This document shows, one piece after another, positions 18,240-27,483 of a stretch of 64,000 bases of DNA (within the stretch, counting starts at the first letter, position 1; each line of letters starts with the position of its first letter). The translations under genes and the position numbers were made by a program. This stretch comes from Caulobacteraceae bacterium (GTDB lineage Bacteria; Pseudomonadota; Alphaproteobacteria; Caulobacterales; Caulobacteraceae). The notes below the pieces were generated by a model, which searched no databases, was not told the origin of the DNA, and saw nothing but the letters and a program-made list of their open reading frames with translations. The stretch is taken from the NCBI GenBank assembly GCA_019695035.1, contig JAIBAU010000001.1, forward strand, positions 241,571 through 305,570, written 5' to 3'.

Positions 18240-18695
18240 ATGAGCACTCGATTCCCCGCCCTGGCCGTGGTCCTGGCGACCGCGGCCCTCGCCAGCGCCG
18301 GTCAGGCGGCCGCCCCCCGACGGACCGCCTGCACCCAGCAGGGTTTGACCGGGGTCTGGAGCCTGCAGAGCGTGACCGCCGCCGAGAAGGGCGTGCAGGA
18401 CTTCTATCGCCGACATCCCGTTGAATACATGCGCTTCACAGCGGCCGGTAAGTACGACTACGTCGCCATGGATCGACCGCTCGCCAATCTTGCCGCCGTC
18501 AACGCGAGCCTCAACCGCGCCGATGCCGGCGACGGCGTGACCTACGCGGCCCGCATGCTGGGCGGGATGTTGATGATCTACCGGGACGGCCGGCCCTGGC
18601 AGGGCTTCATGTGCATCATGGAAGGCTCCTCAATGGTGTGGACCGAGATCCAGGGCTACCCGAAGGTGAGACGCATCCAGACACGGGTCCGCTGA
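18240..18695 (+). CDS. secreted lipocalin-like protein of unknown function
   Basis: 151 residues. Signal peptide MSTRFPALAVVLATAALASA is followed by a mature start with Cys (RTACTQQGLTGVWSLQSV). The GVWSLQSV block, a central MRFTAAGKYDYVAMDRP and a C-terminal SMVWTEIQGYPKVRRIQTR suggest a small beta-barrel of the lipocalin-like type (family opening LxGxWxLxS), but I cannot name the family with certainty. The two cysteines (mature N terminus and GFMCIMEG) may form a disulfide. No operon partner: the SOS-type promoter begins about 30 bases downstream. Confidence 0.7.
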   Translation: MSTRFPALAVVLATAALASAGQAAAPRRTACTQQGLTGVWSLQSVTAAEKGVQDFYRRHPVEYMRFTAAGKYDYVAMDRPLANLAAVNASLNRADAGDGVTYAARMLGGMLMIYRDGRPWQGFMCIMEGSSMVWTEIQGYPKVRRIQTRVR

Positions 18696-18723
18696 GGCCG
18701 CGAGGCGGCGTTGCAGGCCAGCC

Positions 18724-18752
18724 TTGCAATTAGAACAAAACGCGAATATCTA
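18724..18752 (+). promoter_or_regulatory. sigma-70-type promoter for the sidA-like ORF and dnaE
   Basis: TTGCAA at 18724-18729 and TATCTA at 18747-18752 are separated by exactly 17 bases. The spacer is covered by a LexA-box-like sequence (18733-18747), the usual placement for an SOS repressor site. The predicted start point is near 18759, about 30 bases upstream of the ATG at 18789. The region is notably AT-rich compared with its surroundings. Confidence 0.6.
18733..18747 (+). promoter_or_regulatory. LexA (SOS) box candidate, GAAC-N7-GAAT
   Basis: GAAC at 18733-18736, seven bases, then GAAT at 18744-18747. The alphaproteobacterial SOS box is GTTC-N7-GTTC (GAAC-N7-GAAC on the other strand), so this is one mismatch from perfect. 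The lexA gene in this same window has two perfect copies (50703-50717 and 50729-50743), which sets the local consensus. It overlaps the -35/-10 spacer of the promoter, so LexA binding would block RNA polymerase. Confidence 0.6.
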
Positions 18753-18788
18753 TCCACGGAACAAACGGGCAACCCTGTGGAGAACCTC

Positions 18789-18878
18789 ATGCTGCGCCTC
18801 GTTCGGGACGTCATGTCGCTTGCGTCGGTCTGCGCCTTTGTTTGGATGGTCGCCTCGGTGACGCACTTCATCGCGTGA
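18789..18878 (+). CDS. sidA: 29-residue membrane peptide, probable SOS division inhibitor SidA
   Basis: ATG at 18789 with GGAG 8 bases upstream; 29 codons then TGA. The peptide starts [11 protein letters not shown], with two Arg at the N terminus, followed by one hydrophobic helix of about 18 residues ([16 protein letters not shown]), so a single-pass inner-membrane peptide with its N terminus inside. In Caulobacter crescentus SidA is a 29-residue inner-membrane peptide, induced by SOS, that blocks division through the FtsW/FtsN complex. The exact length, topology, and SOS-like promoter all match. I cannot align it to the Caulobacter sequence here. The stop forms GTGA with an alternative dnaE start at 18875. 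It is too short for most gene finders. Confidence 0.7.
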   Translation: MLRLVRDVMSLASVCAFVWMVASVTHFIA

Positions 18879-18931
18879 GTCGGCTGGCCGACAGCGCGTC
18901 GCCGTTTGGCCCCGAAGGAGGGCATGGCGGC

Positions 18932-21900
18932 GTGGCTGACGGCTTTGTGCATCTGCGGGTCCGGTCGGCCTATTCGCTGCTGGAGGGCGCGATCAAGGCC
19001 GGCAAGCTCGGAACCATGGCGGCCGCCGCGCGCATGCCGGCGATCGCGGTCGCGGACCGGGCCAATCTCTTCGGCGCCCTGGAATTTTCGCAGGCCTGCA
19101 AGGACGCGGGCGTGCAACCCATCATCGCGTGCGCCCTGCCGGTGACAGGCATCGGCGAGGGGCCGGCGGACCGCTGGGCCCTCTGTCCCACCATCGTCCT
19201 CGTGGTCCAGAACGAGCAGGGCTGGCTCAATCTGACCCGGCTGTCGTCCCAAGCCTATCTCGAGCCGGCCGGAGCCGATCCCTGCGTCGCCTGGAGCGAG
19301 GTCGCGGGCCACGCGGAAGGCCTCATCCTCCTCAGCGGCGGCCCCGACGGTCCTGTCGACGCCCTGTTCGCCGCCGGGAAGGCGGAGGAGGGCCGCGCCG
19401 CCCTCGAGGAGATGCGGCGCGCCTTCGGGGATCGCTTCTACGTCGAGCTGCAACGCCACGGGCTGGAGGCCGAGCAGGCGGCCGAGCCAGGCCTGGTGGG
19501 CTGGGCCTACGAGAACGACGTCCCGCTCGTGGCGACCAATGACGTCTACTATCCCCGGGCCGAGATGCATCGTGCGCACGACGCCCTGCTGTGCATCGCG
19601 GACGGGGCGTTCCTGGGTCAGGAAGACCGCCGCAAGATCACCCCCGAGCACTGGTTCAAGCCCGCCGCCGCGATGCGCGAGCTGTTCGCCGACCTGCCCG
19701 AGGCCTGCGACAACACCCTGGAGATCGCTCGGCGGTCGGCCTTCCTGGTCGAGAAGCGAAACCCGATCCTGCCGCGCTTCGACACGGGGGCCGGCCGCTC
19801 CGAGCCCGAGGAGCTGGCCCACCAGGCGCGCGAGGGCCTTAAGGCCCGCCTCGCCGTGGTTCCGCACGCGGCCGAAGAGGACGTCTACTGGAAGCGGCTC
19901 GACTTCGAGATCGACGTGATCACGACGATGGGGTTCCCGGGCTACTTCCTGATCGTTTCCGACTTCATCAAGTGGGCCAAGGCGCATGGCATCCCGGTGG
20001 GCCCGGGGCGGGGCTCGGGCGCCGGCTCGGTGGTGGCCTGGGCGCTGACCATCACGGATCTCGATCCCATCCGCTTCGGCCTGCTGTTCGAGCGTTTCCT
20101 TAACCCGGAACGGGTGTCGATGCCCGACTTCGATATCGACTTCTGCCAGGAACGGCGGGAGGAGGTGATCGAGTACGTGCAGGGCAAGTACGGCAAGGAC
20201 CGGGTCGCCCAGATCATCACCTTCGGAACCCTGCAGGCGCGCGCAGTGCTGCGCGACGTCGGACGGGTGATGCAGATGCCGCTCGGCCAGGTCGATCGCC
20301 TGGCCAAGATGGTGCCCAACAACCCCGCCAACCCGGTCACCCTGGCGCAGGCGATCGAGATCGAGCCGCGCCTGCAGCAGGCCAAGCGTGAGGACGCCGC
20401 CGTCGCCGCGCTGCTGGAAGTGGGGATGGAGCTGGAGGGCCTCTACCGCAACGCCTCGACCCACGCCGCCGGCATCGTCATCGGCGACCGGCCGCTGGTC
20501 GAGCTGTGCCCGCTGTACAAGGACCCGCGGTCCGATGTTCCCGCGACCCAGTTCAACATGAAGTGGGTCGAGCCGGCGGGGCTGGTGAAGTTCGATTTCC
20601 TGGGCCTGAAGACCCTCACGGTGCTGGACCGGGCGGTGAAGCTGCTGCGCAAGCGCGGGGCCGATGTCGATCTGGCGCAACTGCCGCTCGACGACGCCGC
20701 CACCTACGAGCTGATGGCCTCGGGCCAGTCGATCGGGGTGTTCCAGCTGGAAGGGCAGGGCATGCGCGACACCCTGCGCAAGATGCGCTGCGGATCGATC
20801 GAGGAGATCACTGCCCTCATCTCGCTCTATCGGCCCGGACCGATGGACAACATCGACACCTTCGTCGACTGCAAGTTCGGCCGCAAACCGATCGAGGTCC
20901 TGCACCCGTCGCTGGAGCCGGTGCTCCGCGAAACCTATGGGGTCATCGTCTACCAGGAACAGGTGATGCAGATCGCCCAGATCCTGGCCGGCTACTCCCT
21001 GGGCCAGGCCGACCTGCTGCGCCGGGCGATGGGCAAGAAGAAGAAGGAGGAGATGGACGAGCAGCGGGTGCTGTTCATCGCCGGCGCCCTCGACAAGGGC
21101 GTGCCCGAGAAGCAGTCCGGAGCCATCTTCGACCTGGTCGCCAAGTTCGCGGGCTACGGCTTCAACAAGTCCCACGCGGCCGCCTACGCCCTCATCGCCT
21201 ATCAGACCGGCTGGCTGAAGGCGAACCACCCGGTCGAGTTCATGGCCGCCTCCATGAGCCTCGACATCTCCAACACCGACAAGCTGGCGGTCTTCTACCA
21301 GGACGCCCGACGCTTCGGGGTGCGGGTTCGGGCGCCGGACATCAACCGCTCGCAAGCCGACTTCGACGTCGAGGACGGCGAGGTGCTCTATGCGCTCGGG
21401 GCCATCCGCAATGTCGGACTGGAGGCGATGCGCAGCCTGGTCGAGACCCGCGAGGCCGGCGGCGCCTTCGTCGACATCTTCGACTTCCTGGAACGCATTG
21501 ACCCCAAGGCTGTGAACAAGCGGGCTCTGGAGAACCTGGCCCGCGCCGGAGCCTTCGACTCAATCCATCCCAACCGCCGGCAGATCGTGCAGGCCGCCGA
21601 TCAGCTGATCGCCTACGCCCAGTCGGTCGCCGCCGAACGGGAGAGCTCGCAGATGGGGCTGTTCGGACAGGGGGCGGAGGCTGCGCGCCCGCGCCTGCCC
21701 AAGCTGGATCCATGGATCGGACCCGAGCGCCTGGACGAGGAACTGGCGGCGGTCGGCTTCTACCTGTCGGGCCACCCGCTGGAGGACATGATCGAGGTGC
21801 TGCGCAAGCGCCGTACGACCCTCTATGCCGAGGCCATGCAACTGGCCCAAAACGGCCAGGAAGCCTTCCGCATGGCCGGGGTCGTGCGCCGGCGGCAGGA

Positions 21901-22351
21901 GCGGGCCTCCGCCCGCACCGGCGAGAAATTCGCCTTCGTCACCTTCTCCGACCCGACCGGCGAGTTCGAGGTGCTGTTTCCGCCGGAGCAACTCCGGGCC
22001 TGCCGCGAGGTGCTGGAGGCCGGGGCCGCCGTGGTGCTCAAGGTACGGGCCAAGGCAGGCGACGGCGAGGTGCGCTTCTTCGGGGACGAGGCCGAGCCGA
22101 TCGCCGCAGCGGTGGATCGTTCGGGGGCGGGTCTGCGGGTGCACCTTTCGGCCCAGTCGGCCGAGCTGGAGAGCCTCAGGTCGCGCCTCGAACCGGCGGC
22201 CGGCCAGAGGGGCGGGGAAATCACCCTGATCGCCCGGATCGGCGGCGGCCGGGAGGTGGAAATGCGCGTGCCCGGCCGCTACAGGCTGGACGCGGCGCTT
22301 CGCGGCGCGTTGAAAAGCGCGCCCGGGGTGCTGATGTTGGAAGACGCCTGA
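18932..22351 (+). CDS. dnaE: DNA polymerase III alpha subunit
   Basis: Replicative polymerase catalytic subunit, 1139 residues from the GTG at 18932. This start has GGAGG about 10 bases upstream and places the conserved [16 protein letters not shown] at residue 5; a GTG at 18875 overlapping the upstream ORF (GTGA) would add 19 residues. Order: degenerate PHP domain, palm with MPDFDIDF (about residues 397-404) and a third catalytic Asp in VKFDFLGL (Asp555), tau/beta-binding regions with a clamp motif QMGLFG near 907, and a C-terminal OB fold. PHP metal histidines are mostly lost (HLRVR instead of HxH, DR instead of DH), so proofreading depends on DnaQ. Probably co-transcribed with the 29-codon ORF. 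Confidence 0.96.
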   Translation: MADGFVHLRVRSAYSLLEGAIKAGKLGTMAAAARMPAIAVADRANLFGALEFSQACKDAGVQPIIACALPVTGIGEGPADRWALCPTIVLVVQNEQGWLNLTRLSSQAYLEPAGADPCVAWSEVAGHAEGLILLSGGPDGPVDALFAAGKAEEGRAALEEMRRAFGDRFYVELQRHGLEAEQAAEPGLVGWAYENDVPLVATNDVYYPRAEMHRAHDALLCIADGAFLGQEDRRKITPEHWFKPAAAMRELFADLPEACDNTLEIARRSAFLVEKRNPILPRFDTGAGRSEPEELAHQAREGLKARLAVVPHAAEEDVYWKRLDFEIDVITTMGFPGYFLIVSDFIKWAKAHGIPVGPGRGSGAGSVVAWALTITDLDPIRFGLLFERFLNPERVSMPDFDIDFCQERREEVIEYVQGKYGKDRVAQIITFGTLQARAVLRDVGRVMQMPLGQVDRLAKMVPNNPANPVTLAQAIEIEPRLQQAKREDAAVAALLEVGMELEGLYRNASTHAAGIVIGDRPLVELCPLYKDPRSDVPATQFNMKWVEPAGLVKFDFLGLKTLTVLDRAVKLLRKRGADVDLAQLPLDDAATYELMASGQSIGVFQLEGQGMRDTLRKMRCGSIEEITALISLYRPGPMDNIDTFVDCKFGRKPIEVLHPSLEPVLRETYGVIVYQEQVMQIAQILAGYSLGQADLLRRAMGKKKKEEMDEQRVLFIAGALDKGVPEKQSGAIFDLVAKFAGYGFNKSHAAAYALIAYQTGWLKANHPVEFMAASMSLDISNTDKLAVFYQDARRFGVRVRAPDINRSQADFDVEDGEVLYALGAIRNVGLEAMRSLVETREAGGAFVDIFDFLERIDPKAVNKRALENLARAGAFDSIHPNRRQIVQAADQLIAYAQSVAAERESSQMGLFGQGAEAARPRLPKLDPWIGPERLDEELAAVGFYLSGHPLEDMIEVLRKRRTTLYAEAMQLAQNGQEAFRMAGVVRRRQERASARTGEKFAFVTFSDPTGEFEVLFPPEQLRACREVLEAGAAVVLKVRAKAGDGEVRFFGDEAEPIAAAVDRSGAGLRVHLSAQSAELESLRSRLEPAAGQRGGEITLIARIGGGREVEMRVPGRYRLDAALRGALKSAPGVLMLEDA

Positions 22352-22376
22352 GCAGCCGGGCGCGGAGGATTCCCCG

Positions 22377-22736
22377 ATGAGCGAAGCCGAGACCCACGAG
22401 GGATCCTGCATGTGCGGCAAGGTGGCGTTCGAGGTCGAGACCGACCTCGACGGCCTTATCGAGTGCAATTGCAGCCACTGCTACCGCAAGGGCCTGGTCC
22501 TGAAATTCGTCCCCGCCGACAAGTTCAGGCTGGTGCACGGGGAAGGGGACCTGGCGGAATTCCGCTTCAACAAGCACCGCATCGAGCATCTGTTCTGCAA
22601 GACCTGCGGCGTGCAGTCCTTCGCCCGCGGCAAGGGTCCCGACGGAGCCCCGGTGGTGGCGGTGAATATCCGGACGCTCGAGGATATCGAGCCGTGGGAC
22701 TACGAGACCCGAAAAGTCGACGGGCGCAGCTTCTGA
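22377..22736 (+). CDS. GFA/CENP-V domain zinc protein
   Basis: 119 residues. Zinc-binding cysteines occur in the order typical of the glutathione-dependent formaldehyde-activating (GFA) fold: GSCMCGKVAFEV (CxC), IECNCSHCYRKG (CxCxxC) and HLFCKTCGVQSF (CxxC), within a small beta-tent fold. Members are often named S-(hydroxymethyl)glutathione synthase, but most have no proven activity. It follows dnaE by 25 bases and may be read from the same transcript; the link to replication is only positional. Confidence 0.88.
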   Translation: MSEAETHEGSCMCGKVAFEVETDLDGLIECNCSHCYRKGLVLKFVPADKFRLVHGEGDLAEFRFNKHRIEHLFCKTCGVQSFARGKGPDGAPVVAVNIRTLEDIEPWDYETRKVDGRSF

Positions 22737-22775
22737 GCGCGGGGCTGGCCTGGAGGCGCACGGGACCGCCGGCCC

Positions 22776-22804
22776 TTGATTTTCTTTGCTGCACCCGCTA
22801 ACTC
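22776..22804 (+). promoter_or_regulatory. candidate strong promoter for rpsB-tsf
   Basis: TTGATTT (22776-22782) and GCTAACTC (22797-22804) separated by 14 bases closely fit the Caulobacter housekeeping promoter (TTGaCgS, N10-14, GCTANAWC). It lies 184-117 bases before the rpsB ATG, leaving a leader of roughly 110 bases that could carry S2 autoregulation; I see no unmistakable leader structure. The 22737-22920 gap holds no other gene. Confidence 0.55.
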
Positions 22805-22920
22805 CCCGCCCACTTCGCACGCAGACATGGGCTCGCGGGACAGACATCCCCCGTCGAACCCTTCCGAGGCCGATCCTGGCTTTCGTCTGCGGTGGCAATC
22901 GGAAGAAGGACACTACCTCG

Positions 22921-23871
22921 ATGGCTCTGCCTGATTTCTCCATGCGCGCCCTGCTCGAAGCCGGCGCTCACTTCGGCCACCAGACGCACCGCTGGAACCC
23001 GAAGATGGAGCGCTACATCTTCGGTTCGCGCTCCAACATCCACATCATCGACCTGTCGCAGTCGATCCCCCTGCTTCACCAGGCCCTGCTGAAGGTGCGT
23101 GAAGTGGCCGCCGGCGGCGGTCGCGTGCTGTTCGTCGGCACCAAGCGTCAGGCCCAGGATCCGGTGGCCCAGGCCGCCAAGCGCTGCGCCCAGTACTACG
23201 TCAACCACCGCTGGCTCGGCGGCACCCTGACCAACTGGCGCACCATTTCGGGTTCGATCGCCCGCCTGCGCGAGCTGGAAGGCACTCTGGAGGGCGGCGA
23301 AGGCGCTGGCCGCACCAAGAAGGAACTGCTGCAGATGACCCGCGAGCGGGACAAGCTGGAGCTGTCGCTGGGCGGCATCAAGGACATGGGCTCGATCCCG
23401 GACCTGATGTTCGTGATCGACACCAACAAGGAAGCGATCGCGATCCAGGAAGCCCGCAAGCTGAACATCCCGGTCATCGCCATCCTGGACACCAACTCCA
23501 ACCCTGACGGCATCACCTACCCGGTCCCGGGCAACGACGACGCCGCCCGCGCCCTGCAGCTCTACTGCGACCTGGTCGCGGATTCGGTGCTGGACGGTCT
23601 CGCGGCCGGTCAGGCCGCCTCGGGCGTGGACCTCGGCGCCGCCGTGGCGCCCGTCGAGCGCGCCATCGCCCAGCCGGAAGCCCAGGCCGATGCCCCGCTG
23701 GTCGGCGAGACCCTGACCGTCGACGAGCCGAAGAAGGCCGCCAAGAAGGCCAAGAAGGACGAGGCTCCGGCCGCCGAAGCCGTCGCTGCTCCGGAAGAGG
23801 CTCCGGCCGAGGCCCAGGAAGCGACTTCGGAGGCCAACGACGCCGCCGGCGAAGAGAAGGCCGAAAGCTGA
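22921..23871 (+). CDS. rpsB: 30S ribosomal protein S2 with C-terminal extension
   Basis: Binds late to the 30S head-body hinge and recruits S1. The 316 residues contain the S2 core ([20 protein letters not shown] at the start, [56 protein letters not shown]), complete by about residue 235. The last 80 residues are an Ala/Glu/Lys/Pro-rich tail ([18 protein letters not shown] and onward), longer than in E. coli S2 (241 residues) but common in alphaproteobacteria. tsf follows, the universal pairing. Confidence 0.98.
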   Translation: MALPDFSMRALLEAGAHFGHQTHRWNPKMERYIFGSRSNIHIIDLSQSIPLLHQALLKVREVAAGGGRVLFVGTKRQAQDPVAQAAKRCAQYYVNHRWLGGTLTNWRTISGSIARLRELEGTLEGGEGAGRTKKELLQMTRERDKLELSLGGIKDMGSIPDLMFVIDTNKEAIAIQEARKLNIPVIAILDTNSNPDGITYPVPGNDDAARALQLYCDLVADSVLDGLAAGQAASGVDLGAAVAPVERAIAQPEAQADAPLVGETLTVDEPKKAAKKAKKDEAPAAEAVAAPEEAPAEAQEATSEANDAAGEEKAES

Positions 23872-23929
23872 TCCCCAACCGCCCGGCGGCCACAGGCTGG
23901 CAATCCGGGCGGTCCACCCTATCTGACAT

Positions 23930-23963
23930 CGGCCGGGCGAACCCTTCAGAGGCGTCCCGGCCG
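23930..23963 (+). other. hairpin between rpsB and tsf
   Basis: CGGCCGGG (23930-23937) pairs perfectly with CCCGGCCG (23956-23963) around an 18-base loop, in the 121-base rpsB-tsf gap. There is no following U-tract, so it is more likely a processing or partial attenuation element than a terminator. In many bacteria the rpsB-tsf gap attenuates transcription so that less EF-Ts than S2 message is made; that role here is inference. Confidence 0.45.
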
Positions 23964-23992
23964 CCCACACATTTCGAATTGGAGGCTCTGCC

Positions 23993-24928
23993 ATGGCGGA
24001 GATCACGGCCGGTCTGGTCAAGGAACTGCGCGAAAAGTCCGGCGTCGGCATGATGGACTGCAAGAAGGCGCTGACGGAGAACAACGGCGACCTGGAAGCG
24101 GCCATGGACTGGCTGCGCGCCAAGGGCCTGTCCAAGGCCGCCAAGAAGGCTGACCGCGTCGCCGCCGAGGGCCTCGTGGCTGTCGCCGTCGCCGAGAAGG
24201 GCGCCGGGGAAGCCGGCGTGGCTGTCGAGGTCAACGCCGAGACCGACTTCGTCTCGCGCAACGACCTGTTCCAGACCGCCGCGCGTCAGATCGCCAAGGC
24301 GGCGCTCGGCACCGACGGTTCGGTGGACGCCATCACCTCGGCCAAGCTCGAGGGCGGCGAGACGGCCCAGGACCACCTCACGAACCTGATCGCCACGATC
24401 GGCGAAAACATGATGGTGCGTCGCGCCGCCCGCTTCGAAGTCTCGAACGGCGTTGTCGCCAGCTACATCCACAACGCCACCGCGCCGGACCTCGGCCGCA
24501 TCGGCGTGCTGGTGGCGCTGGAGTCGACGGGCGACAAGGCCAAGCTGCGTGAGCTGGGCCGCAAGATCGCCATGCATGTCGCGGCGACCTCTCCCCTGTC
24601 GTTGCACACCGAGGACCTCGATCCGGAAGCGGTCGAGCGCGAGCGTTCGATCTTCTCGGAGCAGGCCCGCGCTTCGGGCAAGCCCGAGCAGGTCATCGAG
24701 AAGATGATCGAAGGCCGTATCCGCAAGTTCTACGAGGAAGTCGTGCTGACCAAGCAGGCCTTCGTCATGAACCCGGATCAGACCATCGAGGCCCTGGTCG
24801 AGGCGACCGGCAAGGAACTGGGCGCGCCGATCAAGGTGACCGGCTTCTCGCGCCTGGCGCTCGGCGAAGGCGTCGAAAAGAAGCAGGACGACTTCGCCGC
24901 CGAAGTCGCGTCCATGACCAACGCCTGA
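23993..24928 (+). CDS. tsf: translation elongation factor Ts
   Basis: Nucleotide exchange factor for EF-Tu. The 311 residues start with the UBA-like N-terminal domain ([31 protein letters not shown]), then the TDFVSRND signature with the Tu-contacting residues, the core subdomains and a C-terminal module ([17 protein letters not shown]). GGAGG lies 6-10 bases before the ATG. A strong terminator follows 27 bases after the stop. Confidence 0.98.
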   Translation: MAEITAGLVKELREKSGVGMMDCKKALTENNGDLEAAMDWLRAKGLSKAAKKADRVAAEGLVAVAVAEKGAGEAGVAVEVNAETDFVSRNDLFQTAARQIAKAALGTDGSVDAITSAKLEGGETAQDHLTNLIATIGENMMVRRAARFEVSNGVVASYIHNATAPDLGRIGVLVALESTGDKAKLRELGRKIAMHVAATSPLSLHTEDLDPEAVERERSIFSEQARASGKPEQVIEKMIEGRIRKFYEEVVLTKQAFVMNPDQTIEALVEATGKELGAPIKVTGFSRLALGEGVEKKQDDFAAEVASMTNA

Positions 24929-24955
24929 TCAGGCCTTCACGGTTGACGGAATTGC

Positions 24956-24991
24956 GGGGAGACGGCCCATGGCCGTCTCCCCGTTTCTTTT
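24956..24991 (+). terminator. intrinsic terminator after tsf
   Basis: GGGGAGACGGCC (24956-24967) pairs perfectly with GGCCGTCTCCCC (24971-24982) over a 3-base loop, followed by GTTTCTTTT. This 12-bp stem plus T-rich tail is the best intrinsic terminator in the window and ends the rpsB-tsf unit. Confidence 0.9.
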
Positions 24992-25050
24992 GCGCCCCAG
25001 AGGCGCCGCAAATGCCTCCCAGCTTCGCCGTTCGTCGCCGGGGAGCCCGC

Positions 25051-26010
25051 ATGAAGTATCCTGCCGCCATCGCCCTACCGATCTTGCTGGCTCTGGGGGC
25101 GGCGAGCCCGGCCGGCGCGATCGACGACCCGGAGGCGACGACCGTCGACGAGTTGGTCGTCCAGGCCCGGCTGCCCGGACCGGCCTGGTGGCGCGTCTCG
25201 GACGCTGACTCCACAGTCTACGTGATGGGCGTTCCTGACGCCCTGCCCAAGGGCATGCGCTGGGACCAGACAGTGCTGAAGCGCCGGCTGAAGGGGGCCA
25301 ATACCCTGATCACGCCTCCGGTGCTGAGGGCCAGCGCCAACCCCCTGACCGTCCCCAGACTGCTCGCGGAGTGGAACCGGATTTCGCACGGTTCGGGCCT
25401 GGCGCAGGAGATCACGCCCGCCCTGCTGGGTCGTTTCAATGCGGCGGTCCTGCGGGCGGGGAAAAAGCCGAAGGACTACCAGACGCTGCGGGCCTGGTTC
25501 GCCGGGGTGCGCCTGGCCGGTGACTACCGCAAGCGGGCCGGGCTCGACTTCTCGGAACCTCTGCGCACCATCTACCGCGCGGCCAAGGCGGCGCGGGTGA
25601 AGCCGGTTCCGGCCCTGGCCGAGGACACAAAGGCGGCGACCCTGCTCGCCGGCCTGAGGCAGATGCCGCCGAGCGTGGGCCCGGACTGCCTGACGGGCGC
25701 CGTAGAGGAGGTCGAAGCGGGCGATAGCGCCCTGCGCCGCGCCGCGCAGGGGTGGGCGGCGGGCTCGACCACCGGCGCGCTCTCGGCTCCGCGCAGCTCG
25801 GAGCGCTGCTACATGGCGCTGCAGGGTGCGGCCCGTATCAAGCGGGAGGCCATGGGCGCACAGGCCGACGCGATCGCCACCGCCTTGCGCAGGCCGGGGC
25901 ATGGCGTGGCGGTGCTGGAACTGCGCAGCCTGGTCGCTCGCGAGGGCGTCCTGCAGCGATTGCGGGCCCGTGGATACACGGTGACCTCGCCAGCGGCCGA
26001 CGGCGCCTGA
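25051..26010 (+). CDS. secreted TraB/GumN-like protein, motif degenerate
   Basis: 319 residues from the ATG at 25051, with signal peptide MKYPAAIALPILLALGAASP. The mature domain opens WWRVSDADSTVYVMGVPDAL and closes VAVLELRSLVAREGVLQRLR then ARGYTV, the two hallmark ends of TraB/GumN (GumN: LWKVSDGDxTVYLLGTIHVLP at the start, GAGHLVGExGLLxLLRxxGYxV at the end). The GTxH motif is GVPD here (residues 60-63), and the second histidine (GxxHL) is replaced by LELRSL, so the proposed metalloprotease-like site is missing. Family members are of uncertain function. An isolated gene between the tsf terminator and pyrH. Confidence 0.75.
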   Translation: MKYPAAIALPILLALGAASPAGAIDDPEATTVDELVVQARLPGPAWWRVSDADSTVYVMGVPDALPKGMRWDQTVLKRRLKGANTLITPPVLRASANPLTVPRLLAEWNRISHGSGLAQEITPALLGRFNAAVLRAGKKPKDYQTLRAWFAGVRLAGDYRKRAGLDFSEPLRTIYRAAKAARVKPVPALAEDTKAATLLAGLRQMPPSVGPDCLTGAVEEVEAGDSALRRAAQGWAAGSTTGALSAPRSSERCYMALQGAARIKREAMGAQADAIATALRRPGHGVAVLELRSLVAREGVLQRLRARGYTVTSPAADGA

Positions 26011-26112
26011 ATTCCTTGGCTTTTGCACCGATCAGCAGCGTCAGGCGGCTGACGCGGGCCCGGCCGGTCGTCTAAGGTGCGGCCGCGATTCCTCGCCCGT
26101 CAGAATTTCCCC

Positions 26113-26118
26113 TATAAG
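26113..26118 (+). promoter_or_regulatory. candidate -10 element for a leaderless pyrH transcript
   Basis: TATAAG ends 6 bases before the pyrH ATG, so a transcript from it would start at or next to the A of the start codon. No Shine-Dalgarno sequence precedes the ATG, which is consistent with leaderless translation. A matching -35 is weak (TTCCTC near 26089). A GATTC (GANTC) site is at 26087-26091. Confidence 0.3.
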
Positions 26119-26124
26119 CGCGCC

Positions 26125-26865
26125 ATGGCCACCGATCCCGCGACCACGCCGAACTACAAACGTATCCTGCTCAAGGTGTCGGGCGAGGTGCTCATGGGCG
26201 ACCAGGGCTTCGGCATCGACATGAAGACGGTCGAGGCCGTGGCCCAGGAGATCGCCGAGGTCGCCAAGACGGGCGTTCAGCTCTGCCTGGTCATCGGCGG
26301 GGGCAACATTTTCCGCGGCGTCTCCAAGGCCGCGGCGGGCATGGAGCGGGCCAGCGCGGATTACATGGGCATGCTGGCGACGGTGATGAACGCCCTGGCC
26401 ATGCAGAGCGCCCTCGAGCGCATCGGGGTCGAGACGCGGGTGCAATCGGCCATTCCCATGGCGACCGTGGCCGAGCCCCTGATCCGTCGTCGCGCCATGC
26501 GCCACCTCCAGAAGGGCAGGGTGGTGATTTTCGCCGCCGGCACCGGCAATCCGTTCTTCACGACCGACACGGCCGCTGCCTTGCGGGCCGCCGAAATGGG
26601 CTGTGACGCCCTCTTCAAGGGCACCAGCGTCGACGGCGTCTACACGGCCGATCCGAAGAAGGACGCCTCCGCGCAGCGGTACGACAAGCTGACCTATCTG
26701 GAGGTCCTGTCGAAGGATCTCAGGGTGATGGATGCGTCTGCGATCAGCCTGGCCCGCGAAAGCGGCATCCCGATCGTGGTGTTTTCGATCCGCAAGCCTG
26801 GAGAGTTGCTCCGTGTGCTGACGGGTCATGGCGTTCACACGGTGATCGCCGAAGATCGAGACTGA
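26125..26865 (+). CDS. pyrH: UMP kinase
   Basis: Phosphorylates UMP to UDP for nucleotide synthesis; hexameric amino-acid-kinase fold. The 246-residue product has [25 protein letters not shown], the [17 protein letters not shown] nucleotide loop and [16 protein letters not shown]. The ATG at 26125 gives [20 protein letters not shown]; the reading frame upstream has no conserved sequence. frr follows 13 bases later with a GAGGAG ribosome site, the standard pyrH-frr pair. Confidence 0.97.
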   Translation: MATDPATTPNYKRILLKVSGEVLMGDQGFGIDMKTVEAVAQEIAEVAKTGVQLCLVIGGGNIFRGVSKAAAGMERASADYMGMLATVMNALAMQSALERIGVETRVQSAIPMATVAEPLIRRRAMRHLQKGRVVIFAAGTGNPFFTTDTAAALRAAEMGCDALFKGTSVDGVYTADPKKDASAQRYDKLTYLEVLSKDLRVMDASAISLARESGIPIVVFSIRKPGELLRVLTGHGVHTVIAEDRD

Positions 26866-26878
26866 GGAGAAAGCGACG

Positions 26879-27442
26879 ATGAGCGGTGACCCGAAGGACC
26901 TGAAACGGATCGGCGAGCGCATGGACAAGTGCGTCGTCGCTCTCAAGGAGGAATTCGGCGGCCTGCGCAGCGGCCGCGCCTCGGCCTCCCTGCTGGAGCA
27001 CATCACGGTCGAGGCCTACGGCTCCAACATGCCGCTCAACCAGGTCGGCGCGGTCAGCGTGCCGGAAGCCCGGATGCTGACCGTCAACGTCTGGGACCGG
27101 GGGCTCGTGGTGGCGACCGAGAAGGCGATCCGTAATGCTGGGATCGGACTTAATCCGATTACGGAGGGTCAGCTGCTCCGCATTCCCATCCCCCCGCTCA
27201 CCGAAGACCGCCGCAAGGACCTCGCCAAGCTGGCGGGCAAGTATGCAGAGCAACAGCGCATCGCGGTGCGCAATGTGCGGCGCGACGCCATGGACGAGCT
27301 CAAGAAGGCCGAGAAGGACCACGTCATCAGCCAGGACGAGCACAAGCGCCTCGACACCGAGGTCCAGCACCTGACCGACGCGGCCATCAAGAAGATCGAC
27401 GAGGCCTTGAAGGCGAAAGAGCAAGAGATCATGCAGGTTTGA
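26879..27442 (+). CDS. frr: ribosome recycling factor
   Basis: Splits post-termination ribosomes with EF-G. 187 residues, the normal length, with the tRNA-mimicking helical bundle: [61 protein letters not shown] and [20 protein letters not shown]. It is preceded by AGGAGAAAGCG and followed after 41 bases by uppS. Confidence 0.98.
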   Translation: MSGDPKDLKRIGERMDKCVVALKEEFGGLRSGRASASLLEHITVEAYGSNMPLNQVGAVSVPEARMLTVNVWDRGLVVATEKAIRNAGIGLNPITEGQLLRIPIPPLTEDRRKDLAKLAGKYAEQQRIAVRNVRRDAMDELKKAEKDHVISQDEHKRLDTEVQHLTDAAIKKIDEALKAKEQEIMQV

Positions 27443-27483
27443 CGGCTATAAAAGCCGCCGAACTTCCCGCTTAAGGACCGCGC

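Noticed and set aside
18842..18931. TTG at 18842 as the dnaE start
   Set aside because: It lies inside the 29-codon ORF, has no ribosome site, and adds 30 residues not typical of DnaE; GTG 18932 has GGAGG.
18656..21355. 899-codon minus-strand open frame opposite dnaE
   Set aside because: Antisense shadow of dnaE with no recognisable motif or ribosome site.
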